From NCBI RefSeq assembly GCF_016545825.1, contig NC_052615.1, positions 35,923,516-35,987,515 on the forward strand: DNA of 64,000 nucleotides, written 5' to 3'. Positions 33,293 through 45,200 of this stretch are shown piece by piece. The notes below the pieces were generated by a model, which was given only the letters and a program-made list of their open reading frames with translations, searched no databases and was not told where the DNA came from. The position numbers and the translations under genes are program-made. The DNA comes from Eucalyptus grandis. Lineage: Eukaryota; Streptophyta; Magnoliopsida; Myrtales; Myrtaceae. Within the stretch, counting starts at the first letter, position 1, and each line of letters begins with the position of its first letter.

Positions 33293-34990
33293 ATTAGTAT
33301 CATAACTCAATTGCTTATTTTTTGAAGGGTCCTATTTCAAAGCATAAAGATCTTTTGAAATGGCTAACATCATTGGACCCTCAGCTGTTAAGTGTCAACC
33401 CATCTTGAGGCCTCCAGTGTTTCAAGGAATTGACTTGATGATTATTGGAAATGCCGAATGAAAATGTTACATCCAAACGATTGATTACGAGCAGCTCCTA
33501 TCAATAGAGTACCGCCAGCAGCAGCAATCCCCTAGAAGAATAGACAAAAGGACTTACTTTAAAAGCTCAAAACTCTTCATATTTTTATTTTATTTTATTT
33601 TTTCCTCTTCGTCATCTAGTTTTTCTCCCTGTGGTCCAGCGAACGGAATATGAAATAGACACGAAGTCACTTTTGAAGAGATGATAGAGTGAGACCAAAA
33701 TGAACACCATCTTAGGAAGCTATCACATATTCGTGATGAGTTATAATGAAAGGACCATTCGAATGTACACGAGGTACGTTGACGTAATCGATGGTCTTGC
33801 TAGTCAAAGTAAGATTTGTGCAAATCTAGAGAATGTTGACAAATTGATACATGCTCTTGTCATGGCTTGATAAATTGATGTGTTCCAGAAGGATTGTGGC
33901 TCATCTATGAGTAATCGATTCTTCAATTTCACGAAACCATTAGTGTTCTAAAATACTCATCGGAAAGGGATAATGCACCTACGTAATGACTACAGAGATT
34001 TAAACTCTGTTGTTAGACTAAAGAGGAGATCTATAATTATGGTTAGCCTCATACTTGTATATATAGGGAGATTTCCTCCCGAATTGTATCATCTCATTCA
34101 CAAGTAAAAAATATACTAATGAGCTTCTCTCTTTAAAAAATCTTTTTACGATTCCTGTTAGTGAGTCAAGTGTGATTATGATTGACTTGGGAGAAATCTT
34201 AAAGCCGTATGAGTTAAGGAACACTAGATTGATCAACCCGTGACACTCTTTCAAAGAAATAGAGTCATGTTAAGGCTTTAATTCGTGTCAACCCACTAGT
34301 AATGGATGGGATGATGGGCACTCTACCGGGGCTGTAAGGTGAGCTGGAAAGTGATGAGCGCAGCATGAAAAGCAAAGTTGGATTCAAGAATCTTACGAGA
34401 AAAGGGAAAAAAATTCATGGAAAAAGGTCGATGAGGACGGCTAACCAAAAAGGAGATTTCGTGAAAACAAAGATGATGTTAAAAGGTGAAGAAGAATTAC
34501 CTGCTTTGAACGCAAAAGGCCAAGTCAGATAAAGGTGGATTGTCCACTGCTCAAGAGAAAGGAAGTAGAGTTCAAAGAGAGGAAGAAAGCCTCAATTGAA
34601 TGACTTGAAGTGACACTCACTGTGAATCAAGCGACGAAGATATAACAGAGCAAGCGCATCTCTCTTTGATGGTCCAACTGCCAGTCGAAGAGGACGAGGT
34701 AGATGCCTCTTAATTTTCTTAAGACGAGATCATAAATTGTTAAATGATGTTTTTTTTAATAACTACATAATAATTTGTAGAGAAAATCGCCGAGCTAAAA
34801 AAGAGGTTCCTGAACTGAAGCAGAAGATATGTATTGCACAAAGATGAGCTTGAGTTGCTGCTCATGGAGCTTCGCATTTGTTAAGATAGAGGAAGACGTG
34901 CGAAGGAAAGCAACTCTCGTTTCCTTCTGTCAAGGCTGAATCTTGTGACACGTGCAACAAATTTTCTTTGGGCTAAGAAACTCTCGATAA
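33293..34990 (+). pseudogene. Decayed Copia gag region (copy 2)
   Basis: ATG at 33360 opens MANIIGPSAVKCQPILRPP, soon frameshifted. The middle gag remnant (about 33700-33860) and knuckle relic (CFERKRP at about 34503-34523) follow the order seen in copy 1 without its two inserted elements. Not functional. Confidence 0.6.
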
Positions 34991-37220
34991 TATTTTGTCA
35001 ATTTGAATTTCTTATAATGACAAATTAGATTTGAGTTACGATCATGAAAAAACCCTTTTGGATTAATGAAGTAATTCGAGTAAATAATTTTTAAAAGTAA
35101 TTATATTTATGTGATCAATTAAAAAGTTGCGAGATCACAATGATTGGGTTTAAGAAATTTTCGATAATTATTAGTATCATTTTTCCTTTAAATTTTATAT
35201 TAGTTGAAAAGTTAAGCCTGTCTGATCAACTACCCATTCATTTAAGGAGGGTCTTTTCAACCTTATCCTTCCACCAAGAAAAGGAGTAACGCAACTGAAA
35301 AACTCTATTGAAGAAGTGATATACGCCTACTTTTGATATCCACTAACATTCTTTCACCGTAAAATTATGAGTTAAATCGTTTCAATTTGTACTAAATTAA
35401 ATGAATGATGGTCAATTTATCTTAAATTTAAGGACTACTTCATTTTCAATAAATAATTTACTTAGATTCAAATGATTCAGTGTAACAGACATATTACTTT
35501 AGCTTGTGAAGTAAATGGAAGCATGAATTATGACTTTCGAAATATTTTTCTACCTTTATTCACTATTCCCATTTCTCCAACGATTAATTCTTAATTCATC
35601 CATTATATGAAACACCCTGCCCAATGAACACTAATTTAGATAAAATTTATGAGAAGTTACAAAATACAGAGCAGCAGATAAATCTTTTTCTTCTTTCTTT
35701 TGATTAGAAAATGCTTCGCCATCATTAATTTCTACAGTCAATCCAATCAGTCTCTCCTTTCCAGTTTCCACGGTCTCTCTAGAAAAAAAAAAAACTTGAG
35801 GAATCTATCATACACATAAAAAATAATCAACCTAGGAAACCCTAAAGTCAACAAAAATATGACGAAAAAGTGTTTGCACGTCTCCTTTTCCAATAAACAT
35901 TCATGTTAGTGGGTGGGACTACGAATCATCTCCCACTGGTGTGATTAATTAACTAATTAGTGAAGCACTTAGCAATTTTGTCTTAATCCCTTCACTTGCT
36001 ATAAGCTATTTTCAAGATCACGTGCGCTTATGCAGCCCAAGACAAGGGAGTAGACAATCAAAATATAAATACTTTTATTACTAGGAATTGATTCCTTCAT
36101 TCATTAAAATATATACTTCACTTTTTCTACTCTTTTGTTAGAAAATGTTAAATAGTTGTGAAATGTAAAAGTCACATTCGACAATCTAACTACACGAGAG
36201 AATATTCTGGACCTTGTCGACCGGAAATTAAAAAATAAATATATTAGTTAATATCAAACAAGCCAACCATTGCAGGGTTAGTATCACAAAAAATAAAATA
36301 AAATTTCAGACCGGTACACACCATAATAAATCTACTCAAGTCTTAGGGCAAAGTAAAATTAGGAATTAGTAGATATTTTCAAAACATGAGAGAACTCTTT
36401 GGGTAAAATTTGTAGATTTAGTAGAATTTTTAACTTCCTCAAAACGAAGTCGCTTAGGAGACTCATTTATATTGAATTTCTATGTCCTTGTCCCGTGCCA
36501 ATCACCTTGTTCACGACATGTGTTTCCATGCCACTAATTTGAAGAGGATATTGTATGGAAGTTTATAGAATATGAATTTGTCATGAGCATACTAATTTGG
36601 GATTTTTTTGTGACACAAAAGTCAGTTTGGGGAAAACATGGCATGGGAGGACTGGCATGGGATTTCTTTTGCAATTCGGAGCGGCACGAGCAAATCGGTT
36701 TGAGATTTCTTGTGGTGCTAAGTTTTGTACAAGGAGGTGAGGAGCTTGGGCGAATGCCTCTTTTTCTTCCTTTCTCACGGGCCATGGAGTCTCTGCATTC
36801 TAGCCTGACGTCGGTTACTTCCATGTCGGCCCGATTGGTAATCGAGATTAATTAATTAAATCAAGGTCGCCGTGGGGACCAGTGGAGTGGTTGGGACTAT
36901 GTAAAATCTGCGTCATCCCCCTCGCCCCGACATCGCTTTTACGGCATGTGGTTCCTGTTTTTGTGTTTTTACGTTTTCGTCTTGACCTCATTCCGTCATC
37001 TACCAGGAAGGCGGACCAGAAGTTGATCACGAGCCCAGCTAACCGCAGCCGAGAAAAAGAAAGGGGAAAATGATGCAGACACCCTGATCATTATCGTTGT
37101 CGATGACTGGGGATTGGACCCTTCTGCTTGAGCGTCAATAATTGCTAACTTTTCTACAGCCTAAACGAGGCGCTGGTTGCCCTTCTCGATGAGCGGTGCT
37201 CGGTATCCGAATGTTTGACG

Positions 37221-38360
37221 GAACGTTAATCAGTTGAGTAGTGTGCGAGGTGCTCTTTGGTTAGATGAGGGTGCGCATGCGCCACATGGGGAGGGGTTTG
37301 ATCAGTTGTTTAGACCATAGGAGATCTCAACACGTATGCAGTAGATGATGTTGTCCAATTCATCCAAGAAATGAACACGTGCGCGCATACGGATGCGAGC
37401 ATGTTTATAAAACTGCCCACGTGAAATGATGAGTTCTCGTACTAATTTGATTGACAATCTCGAAAGTCTCGGTGTTCAGTCTATTCTTTTCTTTAGCAAT
37501 TGGCATTAGCTATCTGTCATAAAAATCACAATCCTATTATGGAATGTTCAAATTGAGCCATTACTGCTTCGGATCAAGTCGTAATTACTTTGGGTTGAGG
37601 CATTTTTGCTCAATTCCACCCATGGTTCAAAGGTCCAGGGTTAGCAAGCCCGTCACTGCATCTCCACTGAGACACTAGTAATTAGGTTTTCTAGGAGTGG
37701 ATGTGGCACGTGAATATGATCATAAATGAAGTCATTCGGGGTAATTGATAAGAGCAGACAATATAGACATTGCATGAGTGCAGAACGTTAATAAGTTGAT
37801 TAGTGTGCGAGGTGCTCTTTGGTTAGATGAGGGTGCACATGCGCCACATTGGGAGGGTTTGATAAGTTGTTTAGACCATAGGAGATCTCCAAGATGTATG
37901 CAGTAGACGATGTTGTCCGATTCATCCAAGAAATGAACACGTGCGCGCATACGGATGTGAGCATGTTTATAAAATTGCCAACGTGAAAAGATGAGTTCTT
38001 ATATTGATTTGATTGACAGTCTCAAAAGTCTCGGTGTTCAGTCTATTCTTTTCTTTAGCAACTGGCGTTAGCTATCTGTCATAAAAATCACAATCTTATT
38101 ATGGAATGTTCAAATTGAGCCATTACTGCTTCGAATCAAGTCATAATTACTTTGGGTTGAGGCATTTTTGCTCAATTCCACCCATGGTTCAAAGGTCCAG
38201 GGTTAGCAAGCCCGTCACTGCATCTCCGCTGAGACACTAGCAATTAGGTTTTCTATTAATTCTTTAGTCAAGGGAGTGGATGTGGCACGTGAATATGATC
38301 ATAAACGAAGTCATTCAAGGTAATTGATGAGAGTAGACAATATAGACTTTGCATGAGTGC
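37221..38360. repeat. Local tandem duplication, unit about 562 bp
   Basis: GAACGTTAAT starts at 37221 and 37783, each followed by GTGTGCGAGGTGCTCTTTGG and then near-identical sequence to CATGAGTGC. Copy 1 has this segment once (about 27922-28450), so this tandem step happened within copy 2. Confidence 0.85.
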
Positions 38361-38847
38361 GGACTTAAGATTGCTCCTCTTTCTATTCATTGCTTTTGGC
38401 TAATTGGTTATATCCATAGAAGCGAGCAAGAGTAGAAGTAAGCATCATATAAGATGAGATCGAATAGAATTGAAACGCGCTAGTTCATTTTGTTGTAGTG
38501 GAACTACTTGGATAACTTGTGTAAAAGGATGTTTTGACTTCATACCGAGGGTGTTTTGCTATACACTAGTCAACGAGTATGACATCGCCTTGAGAAAGTA
38601 CATCATAGGATTTGGAGAAAAGTTGAATAGGCATCATATACATTTAACAAAACCCTAGAAAGTACAGGGGGGATGGAAAATCTACAAGAGGTGGCCGTTC
38701 TCATAGTTTGAGAACTTACAAAGGCATCCAGGGTCCCCGAGTTTGGCCAGAAGGTAAGCACGTGTTTTGTGGATCTACGATTCAAAACCACAGTGTAAAC
38801 CTAAACGCCCATTTGATTTTGACGCTTGGCCTGCATGGCTTGAAACA

Positions 38848-38873
<26 letters not shown>

Positions 38874-38878
<5 letters not shown>

Positions 38879-40091
38879 TCAGCAACGACTCAGCAAAAGA
38901 GTCCAGCTGAACAAGATCATCCTCCGTCCGCAGGAGCTGCAGATATTCCTCGTAGAGATTCTCGAGCGTCCCGTTCTGATCTTTTCCTGGTTCTTCTTCG
39001 GATGGGCACTCAAGACGATGAGGGTTGGCAGTACTGTCGTCATTTGCACCGTTAAAAAATTCATGGTGACCGCGATCTTGCGGATCACCAACAAAGAAGC
39101 CGTATAGCCCAGCAGTTTCATCTGACCTGGCAACATGAGCCACTTCTCTGTCAAGTAACCCTCCTTGACTGGAGGACCAGCTAATCGCAGTGTTGCAATC
39201 GAAACTGTCGTTTCTAGGTAAAGAGAAGGACGTAGTAACCCTAATGGCCTTGGGAAGATGAACTTTGGGCCTCTCCGTGGCCTCCGCGGATGCTCTATTA
39301 GGGCTCTTCTTGTTGTTGTGCTTCGATTTTTGGTGCTCTCTTTAGTGGATTTGGCGGTCGTTTTCCTCCTCTTAGTGGAGGGTGGACGATGGGTCGGGTG
39401 ATTGTCTTGATTTCTCAGGAGCCTTTTGCTGAGGTGGGTGTTCCAGTAATTCTTTATCTCGTTATCGGTTCGGCCAGGGAGCCTACCGGCAATGAGAGAC
39501 CAGCGGTTGCCGAGAAGGGAGTGCAATCTGATGATCAGATCGTCCTCGTCCGGAGTTATGTTGCCCCTCTTGATGTCGGGCCTCAGATAATTCATCCATC
39601 TAAGTCGGCAGCTCTTTCCGCACCTCAGAAGCCCTTCATGCATTTTGTAACGCCCATGATTTTCAGTAAGCATGAATACAGCCTTACGAAGTGAATATTT
39701 TGAGGACTGTTGTGGCACGCTTTGAGTAAAAAATAAATCGCTAAAGGGGTGTTCATCTTATTTATTAGGATGTATTTTATCTCGAATCACCAGTCCTTTT
39801 GGCTTTTGAATCAAAGTTCATTATAACCACTCAGGCATAGAGAAATTCCATTTCAATTTTGAATATAGAACAAGAAATTAATGAAGGCAATTAATATTAG
39901 TTAGGGCTTCAAATTACGTGGGCAATTTAGTAGCCAAAGCTGAGTAATGAGGAATTACCAGCTTTCTTAGGGAGGGATCTCCAATGGCCTTCGCCATGTG
40001 CTTGAATATAGTTAACAAGCAATGAGTCTTCTCTAGGAGTCCAAGGACCCCGGTGCAATCCGACCTTCGCACAGCAAGGAGCCCTCCCCAT
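38874..40091 (-). pseudogene. R2R3-MYB transcription factor gene, frameshifted after the DNA-binding domain
   Basis: Exon 1 (40091-39959) reads [20 protein letters not shown] and [13 protein letters not shown], the R2 first half, with donor G|gtaatt. Exon 2 starts at 39633 ([19 protein letters not shown]) and contains all of R3, including [20 protein letters not shown], which fits the bHLH-partner signature [DE]Lx2[RK]x3Lx6Lx3R, then [19 protein letters not shown]. The R2R3 domain is intact. At about 39326-39331 one base is missing relative to copy 1 (ACCAAAAATCG for ACCAAGAAATCG), so the original C-terminus, ending [20 protein letters not shown] and FAESLLM at the stop 38876-38874, is out of frame. 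An altered tail stays open to 38879. R2R3 wording suggests a flavonoid-related MYB; subgroup uncertain. The acceptor (catgaag) is weak. Confidence 0.8.
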
Positions 40092-40975
40092 TCCCGTCTC
40101 TCCGTCTCTCTCGACAATGGGTCAACTGCGACAAGATGTCAGCAGGGCACATCCAATTGCAGCGAGTGGCATGATCGGCGTACTCTTTTCGAGCACTTAC
40201 CAACAGAAGGCTGCCGGCCTTTTTAAGTTTACGGATCGCCTTGCGAAAAAATTGGATGTTACGTCGGTTCCTATAAAGGAACGGCGGGAAGACAGCTTAC
40301 GAATTGCCAATAGGGGGGAAAAGAGAGGCTCAGGGAGGTGCGTCAGTATTGATGGGGGTATAGCTATAAAGTTGAGGTGATTTATAGAGTCACCAGGAAG
40401 ATATAAATATGTTGGCCAAGCTGCGTCCACCAGTGCGCAGTCTAAACGCAAGACTCCCGAACGAACGCAGCGACCCTTCTCGCTATCTGCCCTTCTCTCT
40501 CCCTCACGTGCTTCTGTACTAAGTCGTGCATGGGAAGCGCAGTGCGTGATTCCATTCCAAGCTACCCCGCACTGCCCTGAAATTGAAGCGGGCCGATCGA
40601 GTTCCAAAAGATCAGGGCCCGTCGGAAATGATCTTTTGAGAAATGTCAGACGGGTCAGCCAATGAGGAACCGGGAGGCACGACAACGCACTACAACAGGC
40701 AAGCTCAAGTTCATACAAGGGCTTGCGAGATTAATTAAAAAGGGGGATGCCCCGCTAATCGAGATCTTCAAAGACAACATTATCATAAGATCCTCCCAAT
40801 TGGAGCTTTCTAGTCAGTGCACTTTCTCATGCGATAATGGCGGAATCCCTCCTTTCTTTCTAGGTGCATGTATGCTTTGCTCGACAGTTCTACTGCTCCG
40901 TTTGTACAATACCATGTGGAAAATAACAGCTCAATTTCCATGCCGGCAGATTTCTAAAAAAGTGGGTAAGTATTA
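40092..40975. other. Unique flank upstream of the MYB gene
   Basis: Not part of the duplication, so it would hold the MYB promoter. The first 40 bp upstream of the ATG is CT-rich on the plus strand (GTCTCTCCGTCTCTCTCG). ORFs on both strands at 40.1-40.98 kb overlap and are not recognised. Confidence 0.4.
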
Positions 40976-40981
40976 AAAACA

Positions 40982-41016
<35 letters not shown>

Positions 41017-42066
41017 ACGATCGGTATTAAAGCTACCGGTCACCCGATTTCTCCCATAAACTTCAGATAAACTACCGAGACTTTTCTCAAATTATAATTT
41101 TCTTTGACGGTTTACAAGTAATCAATTTTTTCATTATCTTTTACTGCCTTCTGTTTTGTTTTCTTATCAACGTCTTAAATATATCAACTTTCATGAGAGT
41201 TCACTAATCTTAATTTAAGTGACTCACCAAATTTTTTTTCTTTTAAATTCTATCCACTTATGGTTATTAACTCTCATTTCAATTACTTACCGTTTATTTA
41301 TTCTTTGACCATTCTATTGTTCCATTCCCAAAATAACGTTTTTTTTTTTTTTTTTTTTTTTTTGGGTACCGGTAGAATTCTGAAAGAATTTATAAATACC
41401 AAAAAGCGGTTGGTAAGAAAGTTACCGATCACATGATTTCTCGGTAACATGTTGATATCCTACCGAGACTTTTATGAAATCATTTACTCTTTTGATAGTT
41501 TACAAGATCAATTTTTGTTATCTTTTGGTATTTTTAACAATGTCTTGAATTTACCAACTCTTATAAGATTCACTATACTTTATTTGATTGTTTTAATCAA
41601 ATTTTACTTTTTTATATAAAAATTCTAACCAATATTGGTTACCAACTCCTGTTTGAGTTACTTACCAACATTTTCTTTTTATTATCAATTACCAACTTTT
41701 TTTGTCTCTCTTACAGATGCCTTCATTTTATCAACTCTTGTATGATTTACCAACCTTTATTTCTGTGACTTACCGATTTTCCTCCTATCGGTTATCACCA
41801 ATTTTGATTTATTAAGTCTCATTTTTATCAACTCTTGTACGATTTACCGACCTTTATTTCCGTGACTTACTGATTTTCTCCTATCGGTTACCAATCAATT
41901 TGATTTATCAAGTCTCATTTGAGTTGCTTTATCAAAATTTCTTTGTTTTTTCTATCTAGTTACAAACTTTGATTTGCCCTACTTAAGACCAAATAGATAT
42001 TAATGACTAAATCAAATGAGAGTTGGTAACACAAAATTAGCCGATAACTTTATTACAAAAAATTAA
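40976..42066. repeat. AT-rich array of degenerate TTACCAACTC-type repeats
   Basis: Two diverged units of about 390 bp (about 40975-41340 and 41370-41720) share TTACCGATCAC, TACCGAGACTTTT, GTTTACAAG and related phrases. Two shorter units of about 95 bp (about 41725-41915) share ATCAACTCTTGTA and GACTTACCGATTTTC. Similar phrases continue at 46790-47080. Poly-A (40982-41015) and poly-T (41339-41363) tracts are embedded. Confidence 0.6.
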
Positions 42067-42276
42067 TAAATCGTTGGGAAAATTTTAAAAAAGGACCCAA
42101 AGTGTCATTATTTTCTCAAATAAGGGCCCGAAGTAGACTTTGTTTCAAATAAGGACCTGAAGTGGCTTTGATTGTTTCAAATATGGGCTTGAAGTAACTT
42201 TGGTTGTTTCAAAATAGGGACCCGACCTCGCCGGTTGCCAACCAGCTAAATTTTTCGATCGATCAAGGGTATTCTC

Positions 42277-45200
42277 TGAGAGTGCTAGTATGAACAAAAT
42301 AAAGGAGTTAGGGAAGAGAATAAGAACACAAGATTTATAGTGGTTCGGCTTAATCCAAGCCTACGTCCACTCTCCCACGCTAACTGACCTTCTTGGCTGG
42401 ATTCCAATATGCAATCAACAAGAGATTACAACTTGAGTGCAAACACTTAGTAGATCACACTATCTCACTAAGTCACTCTCTTGGTATTTCTCTCAAGATT
42501 ACAAACGTTTAAGCTCTCAAGAGACAAGTATATGATCGAAAGTCGCTCAGACTTTGGAATTATAAATTCTACGCTTCGTCTCTTACTTACTCATCGGTCC
42601 ATGATCTCCTTAAATACTCCTCCACTTCCAAACTACCGTTGGACAGTATCCCGGAGAATCGTCTTCCAATATACCCATTGGACAGCTCGTATCTAGAAGA
42701 TTTGGTAGCCGTTGAGTGACAAAGGTAAAATCCCAAATTGATTCCGATCGCCCATACAAACGAAATCTTGGTTTCCATAAGTAAAGCTTCTTCGTATAGA
42801 AAGATCTTGTCTTCAACATCCAATTGTCAATCAAATAGATTGAGTCAATCAAATCAATCTTGATGTGGAATCCAAACCGGATCACTAGCCGTTATATGAT
42901 TGGGCTTGAGTTACGATTCATCGAATCTGGATGTAAAGTCCGAGTCCGTAGACTTTACAATATGAGTCGTAGACTTTACAATGCGGGTCGAACATATCTC
43001 GCTTACGAACAGATTTAGCTTTAAGGTCTGTACCCGGTTCGGCTTGACATAGAGTCTGTCTTACGGTTCGGCTTGAGCATAGAGTTTGTCTTACGGTTCA
43101 TCATTCACGTTCGTCTGGAATTAGTCGAGAGTTTGAGACTTCGATGTAGAAAGAGACTTTGACACTAAAGTCAGCGAGTCTTCAGACTTTGAGTCTTGAG
43201 TACGCAGTCTTGAGACTTTGACACGAAGTCTGGAAATCTTCAAAATATACTACGGACATATGTTACGTTCAGTCTTCTGGTCATCTTCGACTTTGATAAT
43301 ATCCTTTACATGTTCTATTATCTGCATGGTCTATTACTCAACCATTAAACATGTTAGTAGCCTTTGATTTATTTTGTCATCTTCAAAACATCATAAGGGA
43401 TTTCCCTAACAATCTCCCCCTTTTTGATGATGACAAAACAATCTCTGAATATGCAGATTTGTAAACACGCTTTTAATTCAAATCAAAGGATATCAGAAGA
43501 CAGTAAATAAATTGAGCATAATAATATATAGAAAATAATCGCAGCTCAATATTATGCCATAGATAATATAATATCAACCAATCAGCACATATGCATATTC
43601 ATATCTTCTCCCCCTTTTTGTCATAATCAAAAAGCGATAGTAATGGATTCACGTAGAGAATGATAACAAATATCTTGCATGAATCACAATTTCCACAAAT
43701 CAGCTTTTATCGAATATTAAAGATATGTAATATAGCTCACTTCGATCATATCAGCAAATATCCAATAAAAATCACAGATGCATCATAAAATTCACGTACA
43801 CTTTTTGTCATAATAAAATGATAATATCAGTAAGAGATTTATTAATGACAAAAGGTAATAAAAGATGCACTAACCAGATTTTTTAGAATAAATTCTGACA
43901 CATTTACCTTTCCTTCCATCCATAATAAGATCATAATCAATCCAAAAAGATTTTTCCATAATTGATCAATGCTCCCCCTCAATTTGTTGCCTTTTTGAGA
44001 TGATCACGATTCTTTTCCTTTTCTTTTGGATTCGATTTCTCCCCCTGCGATCATGACAATATTTGCGAATAGAATTGATGCTTGTGCACGTTGAATAGAA
44101 TATTTTTCTAGTATTTCCTCCAGAAGATAGAATAAAATCTTCATGGTTTTCTGATCAGTTTTCCAAAATCCTTATGGAAGATTCTTTTGTGACCAATTGT
44201 CGCAGGAGATGCATTTCTGATCGCATCATGATTTGCATAGATTTGCAATCATTCATCCCTTAAAGAATTTCCTGCAATCAACTCATTTCCCTTTTTGGTA
44301 TCCATTCATTTGGATCCTTCCTTCGGGATCTTCATCGTTGAGTTGCTCCACGTCATAGGATTGAAGAGTGCCGATCAATTCATCAACGGTGAGTGGCATA
44401 ATCCTTTGAGTCTCCCGGATTGAGGTCTTGACATGGTTCCAATCTTTTGAGAGACCTCGCAAGAGTTTGTTGACCTTCATTGGAGAAGAAATTTGCTGAC
44501 CTTGATATGCTAAACCATTTACAATTTCTGTAAAACGGCTGAACATATCTCCAATTGACTCTCCTTGCTTCATCTTGAAGGATTCATATTTGCCGAGCAA
44601 GAAGTTTACTTTTGTCTCTTTTACACGATCGGTCCCTTCATATGTAACATGAAGTTTATCCCAAACTTCTTTTGCTGTTTCACATGAAGAGATTCTGTTA
44701 TATTCAACGGGAGACAATGCGCAATGTAAAGAATAAATAGCTTTTGCATCAAGCGCTTCTCTTTTGGACATCTCCATCCGAGACATAGGAGCGGGGAGTT
44801 TCGTTTCTTTGTCTTTGCTATTCTTATTTGATGTAGACGCAATAGTGGGATTGATTCCTCTTTCCACAACATCCCATTGCAAGAGATCTCTGGATCTTAG
44901 GAATGCTTTCATTCTGTTCTTCCACACGTCGTATTCCTTTCCATCAAAATATGGCGGCCTTGTGTTGCTTTGCCCTTCCATAAGTCCTGGTGCCAACATA
45001 CTAGCCATAAAGAATCTTTAGCTCAAAAGTAAAAACACTTTTATAAACCGAGAACTTGGCTCTGATACCAATTGAGAGTGCTAGTATGAACAAAATAAAG
45101 GAGTTAGGGAAGAGAATAAGAACACAAGATTTATAGTGGTTCGGCTTAATCCAAGCCTACGTCCACTCTCCCACGCTAACAGCCTTCTTGGCTGGATTCC

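Larger units (their letters stand above)
29847..39532. repeat. Tandem segmental duplication, copy 2
   Basis: Starts at the junction CTGAT|TTGGCATGACAG, matching 11511 onward, and ends at CTGAT (39528-39532) in the MYB R3 region, after which unique sequence resumes. It is shorter than copy 1 (9.7 against 18.3 kb), mainly because sequence equivalent to about 12.45-16.24 kb and 23.13-24.98 kb is absent and several transposons are missing. Copy-2-specific features are the element at 32067-32558 and the local tandem repeat at 37221-38360. Confidence 0.9.
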
